64,000 nt of DNA from Bacteroidia bacterium (GCA_030427865.1 JAUICK010000011.1:1-64000); one strand, 5' to 3'; shown: positions 32,125-41,528, counted from the first letter of the stretch. Made by a program: numbers and translations. Notes: a model not told the origin generated them from the sequence alone.

Positions 32125-34512
32125 TTATAAATCTTCAGGCTTCAAAACCAAAACATTTTCACTTTTCTCAATTTCTGTTTGGTTCAAATACATTTTTACA
32201 AACTCGCCATTTAAATATTTTTGGGTTTGGTCTTTGTAATATTCACTAAAAACATTTCCAGATTGACCTGTTGGTAAAATTGACACGCTATTTTCTACAT
32301 CAGAAAAATCGATAATTCTTCTTGTTGATGGCCCTGCATTTACTTTATAAACGCCAGTACTATCTAACTTAAAAATTTGATTATTAATTACTTCATTTCC
32401 TCCAATCGTTTCGAAAGGTCCCACATTAAATAGCTTACGCAAGACTCCACCCGCTTTTCCAATTGCGTGCTCGTATTCTACAGAAATTACTCTGTTCCAA
32501 GTCCAATCTTCTACATTTTCACCCAACTGATTTTGTAAGAAAGAAATTGTATTTTTAAATGATGTATTAATTATTTCTGCTTTGGTTTCCATTTTATCTT
32601 TAGTAGAAACATCATCCCACCAAACAGATTTTTCTCTATCTACTTGTACTGGCAACACATGATCTTGCAATTGGGAGTTGATAAACAAATCGAAACTAAC
32701 TCCTAATTCATCTTTGTAAGTTTCTTTTAAAAATTCATATAAAAAACGATTGTAAATAGTTGCTCCAACAGAAGATTTTAAATAAGTTCCATCCCAACTT
32801 TCTAAAACTGAATATGCTTTTCTTTCTGAAGGAGTCAGCAGCGATTTATCTACATTCTCTAACAAATTCCTTCCAATTTCTGGGGCTGTTGCAGATTTTA
32901 CATCGTAAATCATTTTTTGAACGTCTTTTGTTGTAAAATCATTTTTTGGCGACAATAACTCCACAATTCTCTTAGAACGATCTTGTGGCTGGTAATATCC
33001 TGGATACAATTTACCTCTTACAGAATCTGGTTGATGATTTGCAGAATATACATAATTTCTTGGTGGATTTATTGCTTGAGGATTCTCTTCAAAAGGTAAA
33101 AACTCCACAATTTCATCATTTCCAGAAGCACCATCTAAATAAGTTTTGGATGATAGTGAATCTCTTAACTGATATAATTTTGCTGATGAAAACCAACCAA
33201 TATTATCTTTTGCATCACCATACATTACATTTAACCCTGGAGCGTGAATTTTAGCAACATAACTCCTAAAATCGTTTAAAGATTTAGAGTGTGATATTCC
33301 ATAAGAAACTTCTAACATTTCGTTTGGTAATTGTGTATATATCCAGTTCATCGCAATTGGGCGTTCATCAATAATATGCTCTATCAAACCATTCATAATA
33401 GGTCCATGCTTACTTACTTTAACTTGATAGGTAGTATCTGCTTCCCCTTTAATTTTAATGGTTTTGTTTCTAATTTCATATTTTTTAAAACCTTCTTTTG
33501 TTTGATATTCTAAAGGATTGTCAGGATTCTCTTTTTCAATATAAAAGTTTAAATCATCATTCGCTAACATTGTTAAACCATAAGCATATTCACGATTATG
33601 CCCTAACAACGGAAAAGGCATCAATGCAATATTGTATCCGTAAATTTCGTAATCGGGTGTTTTTATATGATTTTGATACCAAACAGAAGGTTGCGCAAAA
33701 GCAATGTGTGGATCGTTAGCAAAAATTACCTTTCCGTTTTTAGTTTTCTCAGGAGCTATTACCCAAGAATTGCTTCCAATAAAAGGAGAAACAGGTAAAT
33801 CATCCATAATTGCACTTACAGTTTTAGAAAAAACTGCATCAATTTTTTTCGGATTGTATGTTTTATTAATCGTTAAATTTTCGCTGTAAGAACTCATTAA
33901 TTCTTGCAAATAAGAATCACCTAATTTTTCTTTTATTTCAGTTAATAATGGGTCGATTTTATGGGCAACTGCAAAACTAAAAGACATATACCCAAAAACA
34001 TTGTACATATCTTTTATTGTATATTTTTCTTTATTTACGCCTACCATATAAAATTCTATGGGTGTTTTTCCTTCTTCTATGTACTGATTAACACCATCTA
34101 AATAAGCTTGACTTAACATATAAGATTTAGAAGTTTTATCTAAACCTTTTATAGTTTTCTCAGCAGCTTCTTCAATGCCTAAACCTCCAAAAAACTGATC
34201 TACTCTTACCAAGTCTTTACCAAAAATCTCTGCCAATCTTCCAGATGCTATTCTGCGCATTAACTCCATTTGCCACAACCTATCTTGTGCATGCACATAA
34301 CCTAAAGCTACATAAGCATCTTTTTGGTTTTTTGCATTAATATGCGGAACTCCAATCTCATCAAAATAGACAGTTACTTTATTGGAAATATTTTTCAATT
34401 CTAATTCTCCAGAATATTTAGGAGCAGCATATTTGGTATATAACCAACCTAGAATAACTACTAATAATACAAGAATTAGTAGTATTCTTAAAAAACGCTT
34501 TACAAACTTCAT
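32125..34512 (-). CDS. Penicillin acylase-family N-terminal nucleophile hydrolase
   Basis: 795 residues. One N-terminal hydrophobic helix (residues 8-26) serves as signal or anchor. The precursor layout is as in penicillin/acyl-homoserine-lactone acylases: an alpha chain (about 35-225), a linker, and the beta chain starting at Ser247 in FIGSNSWVIAP, the autocatalytic cleavage point and nucleophile; FANDPHIAFAQPSVWY near 266 is the second conserved block. Substrate could be an acyl amide such as an AHL, an N-acyl amino acid or a beta-lactam; not decidable here. Confidence 0.87.
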   Translation of the reverse strand: MKFVKRFLRILLILVLLVVILGWLYTKYAAPKYSGELELKNISNKVTVYFDEIGVPHINAKNQKDAYVALGYVHAQDRLWQMELMRRIASGRLAEIFGKDLVRVDQFFGGLGIEEAAEKTIKGLDKTSKSYMLSQAYLDGVNQYIEEGKTPIEFYMVGVNKEKYTIKDMYNVFGYMSFSFAVAHKIDPLLTEIKEKLGDSYLQELMSSYSENLTINKTYNPKKIDAVFSKTVSAIMDDLPVSPFIGSNSWVIAPEKTKNGKVIFANDPHIAFAQPSVWYQNHIKTPDYEIYGYNIALMPFPLLGHNREYAYGLTMLANDDLNFYIEKENPDNPLEYQTKEGFKKYEIRNKTIKIKGEADTTYQVKVSKHGPIMNGLIEHIIDERPIAMNWIYTQLPNEMLEVSYGISHSKSLNDFRSYVAKIHAPGLNVMYGDAKDNIGWFSSAKLYQLRDSLSSKTYLDGASGNDEIVEFLPFEENPQAINPPRNYVYSANHQPDSVRGKLYPGYYQPQDRSKRIVELLSPKNDFTTKDVQKMIYDVKSATAPEIGRNLLENVDKSLLTPSERKAYSVLESWDGTYLKSSVGATIYNRFLYEFLKETYKDELGVSFDLFINSQLQDHVLPVQVDREKSVWWDDVSTKDKMETKAEIINTSFKNTISFLQNQLGENVEDWTWNRVISVEYEHAIGKAGGVLRKLFNVGPFETIGGNEVINNQIFKLDSTGVYKVNAGPSTRRIIDFSDVENSVSILPTGQSGNVFSEYYKDQTQKYLNGEFVKMYLNQTEIEKSENVLVLKPEDL

Positions 34513-34585
34513 AAAAATTGATTTTTTTCAAAGATAATAGAATTATTATTTACGGATAAATACAACAAAAATCAACGGAAGTTTG

Positions 34586-34593
34586 TATTTTTG
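34586..34593 (+). promoter_or_regulatory. -7 box that decides the start of the sugar aminotransferase
   Basis: TATTTTTG matches TAnnTTTG. Transcription would begin near 34598, downstream of the TTG/ATG codons at 34591 and 34594, so translation should start at the ATG at 34612. Confidence 0.45.
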
Positions 34594-34611
34594 ATGAGTA
34601 AAATTTTCTAT

Positions 34612-35775
34612 ATGAAAAAAATCCAAATGGTTGACCTTCGAGGTCAATATCAACAAATAAAAGATGAAGTAAATACTTCTATAGAACAAGTTTTAAATAC
34701 ATCTGCATACATCAATGGTTCTTTAGTTCATGAATTTCAAGCAGATTTAGAAAAATATTTAGACGTAAAACACGTAATTCCTTGTGCAAACGGAACAGAT
34801 GCCTTACAAATTGCAATGATGGGTTTAGGTTTAGAACAAGGCGATGAAGTAATAACAGCAGATTTTACGTTTGCAGCTACTGTAGAAGTGATTGTGCTAT
34901 TAAAACTAACACCTGTTTTGGTTGATGTAGATGCAAAGACTTTTAATATAGATATTGAGGCTTTGAAAAAAGCTATTACTCCAAAAACCAAAGCCATTGT
35001 TCCTGTACATTTGTTTGGACAAGTTGCCAATATGGATGCAGTTATGGAAATTGCAAAAGCGCACAATTTATTTGTTATTGAAGATAATGCACAAGCTATT
35101 GGTGCAAACTATACTTTTAAAGATGATACAAAACAAAAGGCAGGTACTATTGGCAATGTTGGTACTACTTCTTTTTTCCCATCAAAAAATTTAGGTTGTT
35201 ATGGTGATGGTGGCGCCATTTTTACAAATGATGATGAATTGGCATATACAATTCGCGGAATTGTAAATCATGGCATGTATACCCGATATTATCATGATGT
35301 TGTTGGGGTAAATTCAAGATTGGATTCCATACAAGCTGGAGTTTTAAAAGCAAAACTACCGCATTTAGATCGTTATTGTACTTCAAGAAGAAATGCAGCT
35401 CGTTTTTACAATACTGCATTTGCAAACAACCCAAATATTATTACACCAACAACAAAATCTAACAATACACAAAATTGTGGACAATTGTGCGATACTTGTG
35501 ATTGCCATGTTTTTCATCAATATACATTACAAATCACAAATGGCAAAAGAGACGAACTTCATAAACATTTGTTAGAAAAAGGAATTCCAAATGCTATTTA
35601 TTATCCTGTAGCTTTACATGCTCAAAAAGCGTATCAAGACTCACGTTACAAAGAAAGTGATTTTCCTGTAACCAATCAATTGATAAAAACTGTTATCTCT
35701 TTACCTATGCATACAGAGTTAGACCATGAACAATTAACATTTATAACAGAAACAATCAATCAATTTATAAAATAG
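34612..35775 (+). CDS. DegT/DnrJ/EryC1-family sugar aminotransferase
   Basis: 387 residues from the ATG at 34612 (MKKIQMVDLRGQY). PLP enzyme that aminates nucleotide-linked keto sugars for surface glycans. CANGTDALQIAM near 55 and the lysine in FFPSKNLGCYGDGGA near 190 are the PLP-site motifs; VGVNSRLDSIQAGVL near 226 is the family C-terminal signature. An insertion near residue 285-300 carries four cysteines (CGQLCDTCDC), a possible metal site. Next to galE with one base between, so both likely serve the same sugar-nucleotide pathway. Confidence 0.88.
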   Translation: MKKIQMVDLRGQYQQIKDEVNTSIEQVLNTSAYINGSLVHEFQADLEKYLDVKHVIPCANGTDALQIAMMGLGLEQGDEVITADFTFAATVEVIVLLKLTPVLVDVDAKTFNIDIEALKKAITPKTKAIVPVHLFGQVANMDAVMEIAKAHNLFVIEDNAQAIGANYTFKDDTKQKAGTIGNVGTTSFFPSKNLGCYGDGGAIFTNDDELAYTIRGIVNHGMYTRYYHDVVGVNSRLDSIQAGVLKAKLPHLDRYCTSRRNAARFYNTAFANNPNIITPTTKSNNTQNCGQLCDTCDCHVFHQYTLQITNGKRDELHKHLLEKGIPNAIYYPVALHAQKAYQDSRYKESDFPVTNQLIKTVISLPMHTELDHEQLTFITETINQFIK

Positions 35776-35776
35776 T

Positions 35777-36787
35777 ATGAAAAGAATTTTAGTAACAGGC
35801 GGATTAGGGTTTATAGGTTCTCATACCGTTGTTGAATTACAAAATGAAGGTTTTGAAGTAATTATTATTGATGACTTATCGAACACATCAATTAAAGTTT
35901 TAGATAGTATTACTGAAATAACGGGTACAAAACCCGATTTTCATCAAATTGATTTAAGAATTAAAAATGATGTAAAAACATTCTTCGACAACAATAAAGT
36001 TGATGGAATTATTCATTTTGCTGCTTTTAAAGCTGTGGGAGAAAGCATGTACAAACCTTTAGATTACTATGAAAACAATTTAGGCGCTTTAGTCTATTTG
36101 TTACAAGAAATGAGAGATCGTAAATTAGACAACTTTATTTTCTCTTCATCTTGTACTGTATACGGACAGGCTGATGAATTGCCAATTACAGAAAAAGCAC
36201 CTGTAAAAACTGCAGAATCTGTATACGGAAGCACCAAACAAATAGGTGAAGAAATTTTAAAAAATGCATCTAACGCTCACAATTTAAACATTATAGCATT
36301 GCGTTACTTCAATCCAATTGGAGCTCATGAATCTGTAAAAATTGGAGAATTACCATTAGGTGTTCCTCAAAATTTAATTCCGTTTATTACCCAAACCGCG
36401 GCAGGAATACGTAAAGAATTGTCCGTTTTTGGTGATGACTACAATACTCCAGATGGAACAGCCATCCGTGATTATATTCATGTAGTAGATTTAGCCAAAG
36501 CACACATTGCTGCTTTACAAAGATTAATGAATAAGAATAATAAAAAATCTTTTGAGTTTTTTAATGTTGGAACAGGAAAAGGAAGTTCGGTTTTAGAAAT
36601 TATCAATGCTTTTGAAAAAGTAAACAATCTAAAATTAAACTATAAGATTGTTGATAGAAGAGAAGGAGATATTACTGCTGCTTACGCAGATACTACAATT
36701 GCCAACAAAGAATTAGGTTGGAAAACCGAGAAAAGTTTAGAAGAAGCTTTAGAATCTGCCTGGAAATGGCAACTACAAAATAATTAA
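35777..36787 (+). CDS. galE: UDP-glucose 4-epimerase
   Basis: 336 residues, an extended short-chain dehydrogenase. Interconverts UDP-glucose and UDP-galactose (or the N-acetyl forms). NAD loop TGGLGFIGSH (7-16), IHFAAFKAVGES near 79, SSSCTVYG near 123, YGSTK active-site pair near 150, and ALRYFNPIGAH near 175 are all conserved. Directly after the aminotransferase gene. Confidence 0.95.
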   Translation: MKRILVTGGLGFIGSHTVVELQNEGFEVIIIDDLSNTSIKVLDSITEITGTKPDFHQIDLRIKNDVKTFFDNNKVDGIIHFAAFKAVGESMYKPLDYYENNLGALVYLLQEMRDRKLDNFIFSSSCTVYGQADELPITEKAPVKTAESVYGSTKQIGEEILKNASNAHNLNIIALRYFNPIGAHESVKIGELPLGVPQNLIPFITQTAAGIRKELSVFGDDYNTPDGTAIRDYIHVVDLAKAHIAALQRLMNKNNKKSFEFFNVGTGKGSSVLEIINAFEKVNNLKLNYKIVDRREGDITAAYADTTIANKELGWKTEKSLEEALESAWKWQLQNN

Positions 36788-36790
36788 ATC

Positions 36791-37039
36791 ATGACAAAAA
36801 AAATATTTTTACTTTTTACAGCTATTGCATTTCTTTATAACTGTGATTCAGATAGATGTGATGAAGGATACAAACCTTACAACTCTAATGGCCACGAAAT
36901 TTGTATTCCAGAATTTTTAAATGGAAAAGACCATAATTTTGAAATCGGAAACATATATATGCATCATGAATATGGAGTTATCACTTTAAAAGATGGTATA
37001 TGGACAGACCAAAATGGAAAAGTTGTCTCCGTAAAATAA
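36791..37039 (+). CDS. Small lipoprotein
   Basis: 82 residues. Lipoprotein signal with lipobox FLYNC, Cys18, then a Cys-containing mature part (DRCDEGYKPYN, HEICIPEFLNG) and a short C-terminal beta pattern GVITLKDGIWTDQNGK. Family not recognised; similar short 'C-x-E-GY-P' lipoproteins occur in Flavobacteriaceae. It follows galE by three bases. A 23-bp tandem duplication covers its last codons and stop. Confidence 0.65.
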   Translation: MTKKIFLLFTAIAFLYNCDSDRCDEGYKPYNSNGHEICIPEFLNGKDHNFEIGNIYMHHEYGVITLKDGIWTDQNGKVVSVK

Positions 37040-37066
37040 AAAAAGTTGTCTCCGTAAAATAAAAAA
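37021..37066 (+). repeat. 23-bp tandem duplication over the lipoprotein stop codon
   Basis: Two exact copies of a 23-base unit beginning agttgtctccgtaaaa; the first copy holds the last codons and stop of the lipoprotein, the second is untranslated. Confidence 0.9.
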
Positions 37067-37067
37067 A

Positions 37068-37100
37068 GAGCCTTGATTTAAAATCAAGGCTCCTTTTTAT
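37068..37100. terminator. Terminator shared by the galE operon and fabD
   Basis: GAGCCTTGAT (37068-37077) pairs with ATCAAGGCTC (37083-37092); T-run follows on plus, A-run precedes, so it can work in both directions. It lies between the convergent lipoprotein and fabD genes. Confidence 0.85.
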
Positions 37101-37135
37101 TAATTCTATCTCACTAATTTTAGTCCATCACATTA

Positions 37136-38023
37136 TTATTCAGCTAAAGCAGCTCCACTTGCAGTAACGCTTCTATCTATTTTTCGCATTAAACCTTGTA
37201 ATACTTTACCTGGACCAACTTCTATAAATTCAGTTCCACCATCGGCAATCATAGCTTGCACACATTGCGTCCATTTTACAGGACCTGTTAATTGTGCAAT
37301 TAAGTTTTCTTTAATCTCATCAGGATTTGTAACTGCTTTTGCCACTACATTTTGGTACACTGCACAAGTAGGGGCACTAAACTCAGTAGCTTTTATTGCA
37401 GCCGCTAACTCCTCTCTTGCTGGCTCCATTAAAGGCGAATGAAATGCGCCACCAACAGGCAACAACAAAGCTCTTCTTGCTCCTTTTTCTGTTAAGACTT
37501 CACACGCTTTTTCAACCGCTTCAATTTCTCCTGATATTACTAATTGTCCAGGACAATTGTAATTTGCAGCAACCACTACTCCATCAATTTCTGCACAGGT
37601 TTCTTCTACTACATTATCATCTAATCCTAACACTGCTGCCATTGTAGACGGTTGTGTTTCACAAGCTTTTTGCATTGCCAAAGCACGTTTAGAAACTAAT
37701 TTTAATCCGTCTTCAAAAGATAAAACTCCGTTTGCAACTAAAGCAGATAATTCTCCTAAAGAATGTCCAGCCACCATTTCTGGCTGAAAAGAATCACCCA
37801 AAACTTTTGCTAAAATTACTGAATGTAAAAATATAGCTGGTTGTGTTACCTTGGTTTCTTTTAATTGTTCAGCAGTTCCCTCAAACATAATGTCTGTAAT
37901 AGAGAACCCTAAAATATCATTTGCCTTCTCAAAGTATTCTTGCGCTAATGGCGATTTTTCGTATAAATCCAATCCCATTCCTGTAAACTGCGCTCCTTGA
38001 CCTGGAAAAATGTATGCTTTCAT
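37136..38023 (-). CDS. fabD: Malonyl-CoA:ACP transacylase
   Basis: 295 residues from the ATG at 38023 (MKAYIFPGQGAQFTGMG); the longer reading from 38053 adds ten residues that do not belong to the family. Loads malonyl groups onto ACP for fatty acid synthesis. GQGAQ at 8-12, active-site Ser88 in AGHSLGEL, and the His in GGAFHSPLM near 196 are present. Stands alone on the minus strand; terminator shared with the plus-strand operon. Confidence 0.95.
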   Translation of the reverse strand: MKAYIFPGQGAQFTGMGLDLYEKSPLAQEYFEKANDILGFSITDIMFEGTAEQLKETKVTQPAIFLHSVILAKVLGDSFQPEMVAGHSLGELSALVANGVLSFEDGLKLVSKRALAMQKACETQPSTMAAVLGLDDNVVEETCAEIDGVVVAANYNCPGQLVISGEIEAVEKACEVLTEKGARRALLLPVGGAFHSPLMEPAREELAAAIKATEFSAPTCAVYQNVVAKAVTNPDEIKENLIAQLTGPVKWTQCVQAMIADGGTEFIEVGPGKVLQGLMRKIDRSVTASGAALAE

Positions 38024-38366
38024 AAAGTAATTTATTGTTGTTTGTGGCTGCAAAAATAATCATTTTTATTGGAAGCTAATCCTGCTTTTCGCACTCGCTT
38101 TTTTTATCCTAAAAAGAAATAAAAAAGAGCTCAAACAAATACTTCAAATGCGAAGCATTCAACGATTCAATAAAATATGAAAGTAGAGTTAACCTGAGCT
38201 AAACTTGTTTGCCAATTCAATGGTTTTAGCTAAATAAGTAATTATCTATTTATTCATCCTCCGTCAAACTTTTCTCTACCAACTTCATATTTCCCTTCTC
38301 AACCTTCCTTCTTCACACCTCAAACTACTAACTTTAAACTTCAAACAAAATCCGTAACTTCGCTTT
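38024..38366. other. Long intergenic region, no gene seen
   Basis: 343 bases between divergent fabD and the transporter gene. It must hold both promoters. I see a degraded repeat word (tttcgcactcgcttttttt near 38085), pyrimidine-rich stretches, and TAACTTCG just before the transporter ATG as a one-mismatch -7 box. No RNA or ORF supported. Confidence 0.4.
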
Positions 38367-39125
38367 ATGACATCAAAAGACAAACTACTTGCTAATAGAA
38401 TCTATTTAATTCTTGCTGCACTTTTTATTGCATCACTAGTAACGTCTAATCTAATTTTTCAAAAATTCTTTTATTGGTATCCTTTTAATGTAGAAATATT
38501 TGATGTAAAGCTTTTTGAAGTTTCAGTTGGCTTATTACCTTATCCAATTACCTTTTTAATCACAGATATTTTATCAGAAATCTATGGAAAAAGAAAAGCA
38601 AACGAAGTAGTTATTTCAGGAATCTTTGCGTCGTTTTTCTCTTTATTAATCATTTATATTTCTAAAGAAGTTCCAGCCACTTCATGGTCTCCAGTAAATA
38701 ATGGTATTTTTGTAAATGTTTTTGGAGCTGCTCCTTTGGCAGTTTTAGCCTCTATGATGGCATATTTGTTTGCGCAATTTATAGACATTAGAGTCTATCA
38801 CTTTTGGAAGCAGTTAACTAAAGGAAAACACTTGTGGTTACGTAATAATTTCTCTACTTTTTCATCTCAAATCATAGATACTCTCACAGTTTTATTGTTA
38901 TTATGTTCTTTTGGTATCATTGATTGGAAAAACTTTTTAGGACTATTAATTAGCGGTGTTATTTTTAAAATGATGATTGCTGCATTAGACACACCAATCT
39001 TATACATTGTTGTCTTTGCTTTTAGAAAAAGATTCAATTTAAAAGCAGGCGAAGAAATTGATGATTTGATACTTTTATCAAAAAAAAATGAAATAGATAA
39101 AATAGGCGAAAAAAATATAGAATAG
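38367..39125 (+). CDS. Queuosine precursor transporter (YhhQ/VUT family)
   Basis: 252 residues with about six hydrophobic helices. Family takes up 7-cyano- or 7-aminomethyl-deazaguanine for tRNA queuosine synthesis. ASLVTSNLIFQKFF (21-34), LITDILSEIYGKRKANEVV near 67-85 and FRNNFSTFSSQIIDT-like NNFSTFSSQIIDTLTV near 165 match the ITDxxxEIYG(K/R) and RNxxSTxxSQxxDT signatures. The YhhQ label is by family; substrate inferred. Confidence 0.87.
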   Translation: MTSKDKLLANRIYLILAALFIASLVTSNLIFQKFFYWYPFNVEIFDVKLFEVSVGLLPYPITFLITDILSEIYGKRKANEVVISGIFASFFSLLIIYISKEVPATSWSPVNNGIFVNVFGAAPLAVLASMMAYLFAQFIDIRVYHFWKQLTKGKHLWLRNNFSTFSSQIIDTLTVLLLLCSFGIIDWKNFLGLLISGVIFKMMIAALDTPILYIVVFAFRKRFNLKAGEEIDDLILLSKKNEIDKIGEKNIE

Positions 39126-39178
39126 TTTTGTAATTAATTCAAAAAGTATTCGTCTAAAATATCAGAAATTACATAAAA

Positions 39179-39889
39179 ATGAAGAAAATACTTTTAGTAC
39201 TTATTGCTAGCCTTACCTTTTCTCAAGGTTATGCACAAACATCTGTTTTTAACGATTTATTACAAAAATACGTTTCAGACAGCGGAATTGTAGATTACAA
39301 ATCTTTTAAAGCAGATCAAACAAAATTAGATACTTATATCTCTTATTTAGAAAAAACTACTCCAGAAAAATCTTGGTCTGACAATAAAAAAAGAGCTTTT
39401 TGGATTAACGCTTATAATGCTTACACCATCAAATTAATTTTAGAGAATTATCCTTTAAAAAGTATTATGGATATCAAACAAAAAGGGAAAACCGCTTGGA
39501 AAATTCCTTTTGCAAAAGTGGGTGGAAAAACCTACACTTTAGACCATATTGAGCACGAAATTTTACGTAAAAAATTATTCGACCCAAAAATTCACGTTGG
39601 TGTAAATTGTGCTTCAGGTTCTTGTCCTAAATTAGGAAACGTAGCGTTCACAGAAGATAACATCGATGCTGAATTAACCAAGTTAATGAAAGCTTTTGTA
39701 AATGATGTAACAAGAAATAAAATCACCAAAAAGAAAGTTCAGATATCAGAAATTTTCAATTGGTTTAAGGGCGATTTCACTAAAAATGGTTCTGTAATCG
39801 ATTATTTAAACAAGTATTCGAACACAGAAATTAAGTCGAATGCGAAAATCAGTTATTTAAAATATGACTGGTCCTTAAATGGTAAATAG
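39179..39889 (+). CDS. Secreted DUF547-domain protein
   Basis: 236 residues: signal peptide (1-19, ending GYAQ), then a DUF547 domain with KRAFWINAYNAYTIKLIL near 70-87 and HVGVNCASGSCPKLG near 140, which includes two cysteines. DUF547 is an uncharacterised fold, periplasmic in Bacteroidetes. It precedes the arsenosugar-type genes by 69 bases on the same strand and may belong to that cluster. Confidence 0.85.
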   Translation: MKKILLVLIASLTFSQGYAQTSVFNDLLQKYVSDSGIVDYKSFKADQTKLDTYISYLEKTTPEKSWSDNKKRAFWINAYNAYTIKLILENYPLKSIMDIKQKGKTAWKIPFAKVGGKTYTLDHIEHEILRKKLFDPKIHVGVNCASGSCPKLGNVAFTEDNIDAELTKLMKAFVNDVTRNKITKKKVQISEIFNWFKGDFTKNGSVIDYLNKYSNTEIKSNAKISYLKYDWSLNGK

Positions 39890-39958
39890 GAGGCTTTTTA
39901 ACAAAACTTTCTTAAAAACAAATTGTATCTTTAAACTTCAAATAATTACAATCGATTT

Positions 39959-40294
39959 ATGTCAAAATCATATTATGATGCCGCCGATTTAAGAAAATTC
40001 GGAAAAATAACAGAATGGAGCGAAGAACTTGGAAACAAGTTCTTTGATTATTATGGAAAAGTGTTTGAAGAAGGCGCTTTAACTGCTCGCGAAAAAAGCT
40101 TAATTGCTTTAGCTGTTGCGCACACAGAACAATGTCCTTATTGCATAGATGCTTACTCTAAAGATGGTTTGCAAAGAGGTATTACCAAAGAAGAAATGAT
40201 GGAAGCCATTCACGTTGGTGCCGCCATAAAAAGTGGAGCTACTTTGGTTCACGGAGTACAAATGATGAATAAGGTGAATAAGCTTGAAATGTAA
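39959..40294 (+). CDS. Arsenosugar-cluster peroxidase-like protein (CMD/AhpD family)
   Basis: 111 residues. Carboxymuconolactone decarboxylase-like fold with the redox pair CPYC near 59-62 and downstream His (HTEQCPYCIDAY; EAIHVGAAIKSG). The family found next to ArsS/ArsM is labelled 'arsenosugar biosynthesis-associated peroxidase-like'; the assignment uses both the motif and the neighbours. Likely handles peroxide or reduces a thiol partner in the cytoplasm. Reaction unproven. Confidence 0.85.
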   Translation: MSKSYYDAADLRKFGKITEWSEELGNKFFDYYGKVFEEGALTAREKSLIALAVAHTEQCPYCIDAYSKDGLQRGITKEEMMEAIHVGAAIKSGATLVHGVQMMNKVNKLEM

Positions 40295-40301
40295 TAATAA
40301 T

Positions 40302-40372
40302 TATGAATTTTCAATTACGAATTATGAGTTAATACTTTTATTCGTAATTCATAATTCTACATTCGTAATTAA
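40302..40372. repeat. Imperfect AT-rich inverted repeat before arsS
   Basis: attacgaattatgag on the left answers ttcgtaattcataatt and attcgtaatt on the right. Several overlapping copies of ATTACGAAT/ATTCGTAAT make a possible stem in the 81-base gap. Looks like an intergenic repeat of the species. Confidence 0.45.
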
Positions 40373-40375
40373 AAT

Positions 40376-41431
40376 ATGGCAACAAAATCTTTAAAAGCAA
40401 GAAATAACGATATTGCAAATACAGCACGTCAAATGGAAATTCTTTCAAACGGAATTTTCGCAGACGGGGAATTACCCACTTTTGCAGCAAAAATTAAAGA
40501 AACGAATCAGTTTCCCTTACGCCCTAAAAAATTAGAGATTTTACAAATCAATTTAGGCTATATGTGTAATCAAGTTTGCGAACACTGTCACGTAGATGCG
40601 GGTCCAGACCGTAAGGAAATTATGACGCTTGACACGATGCATCAGTGTTTGGAAGTTATCAAAAATACGGGAGCACATACTTTAGATTTAACTGGTGGCG
40701 CACCAGAAATGAATCCGAATTTTAGATGGTTTGTAGAAGAAGCATCCAAAGCCGGAATTAAAGATTTTATTGTGCGTTCTAATTTAACCATCATCAGAGC
40801 GAACAAAAAATACTACGATTTACCAGAGTTCTTCAAAAAACACAATGTACACGTAGTTTCATCTATGCCGCATTGGACGCGTGGAAAAACAGACAAACAA
40901 AGAGGTGATGGTGTTTTTGACAAATCTATCAAAGCCTTACAAGAACTGAATGCTGTTGGTTATGGAATGCCAAATTCCGATTTAAAATTAGATTTAGTCT
41001 ATAATCCTTCAGGAGCGTTTTTACCTGGAGATCAAATGGCTTTAGAAGCCGATTTTAAAAAAGCATTAAAAGCAGATTTTAACATCGATTTTCATAATTT
41101 ATTTGCCATTACCAATTTACCAATTAGCAGATTTTTAGATTATTTAATCGCTTCAGAAAATTATGAAGATTATATGTATTCGTTAGTAGAAGCTTATAAT
41201 CCTGCAGCTGTAGCCAATGTAATGTGCACCAACACACTTTCTGTAAGTTGGGATGGTAATTTGTATGATTGTGATTTCAATCAGATGCTCAATTTAAAGG
41301 TAAATTCTAAAATAAAACACATTGCTGAGTACAATGAAGAAATTTTACAAAATAGAAATATAATTATCAATCAACATTGTTATGGTTGTACTGCTGGTGC
41401 AGGAAGCAGTTGTCAAGGTGTTGTCGCTTAA
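40376..41431 (+). CDS. arsS: Arsenosugar biosynthesis radical SAM protein ArsS
   Basis: 351 residues. Radical SAM enzyme proposed to move the 5'-deoxyadenosyl group of SAM onto dimethylarsinite, giving a dimethylarsinoyl-adenosine. The cluster-binding motif is CNQVCEHC, Cys64/Cys68/Cys71. The C-terminal region has CTNTLSVSWDGNLYDCDFN near 283 and the terminal CYGCTAGAGSSCQG near 335-348, a second set of cysteines typical of the family. The cysteine that is selenocysteine in some relatives is TGT here. Follows the peroxidase-like gene by 81 bases. Confidence 0.93.
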   Translation: MATKSLKARNNDIANTARQMEILSNGIFADGELPTFAAKIKETNQFPLRPKKLEILQINLGYMCNQVCEHCHVDAGPDRKEIMTLDTMHQCLEVIKNTGAHTLDLTGGAPEMNPNFRWFVEEASKAGIKDFIVRSNLTIIRANKKYYDLPEFFKKHNVHVVSSMPHWTRGKTDKQRGDGVFDKSIKALQELNAVGYGMPNSDLKLDLVYNPSGAFLPGDQMALEADFKKALKADFNIDFHNLFAITNLPISRFLDYLIASENYEDYMYSLVEAYNPAAVANVMCTNTLSVSWDGNLYDCDFNQMLNLKVNSKIKHIAEYNEEILQNRNIIINQHCYGCTAGAGSSCQGVVA

Positions 41432-41437
41432 AAAAGT

Positions 41438-41514
41438 CCTGCAAGGTTTTTAAAACCTTGTAGGTATAAATAAATATAAAAACAAAACCTACAAGGTTAG
41501 CAAAACCTTGCAGG
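41438..41514. repeat. Large palindromic repeat between arsS and arsM
   Basis: 41438-41465 is itself a hairpin (CCTGCAAGG ... CCTTGTAGG) and 41487-41514 is its inverse partner (CCTACAAGG ... CCTTGCAGG), so the whole region can form one long cruciform or two separate hairpins. Type of interspersed repeat common in Flavobacteriia. Confidence 0.85.
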
Positions 41515-41528
41515 TAATAAAACAAAAA

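Noticed and set aside
41385..41431. Selenocysteine in ArsS
   Set aside because: Some relatives have TGA at the terminal SSC position, but here the codon is TGT, an ordinary Cys.
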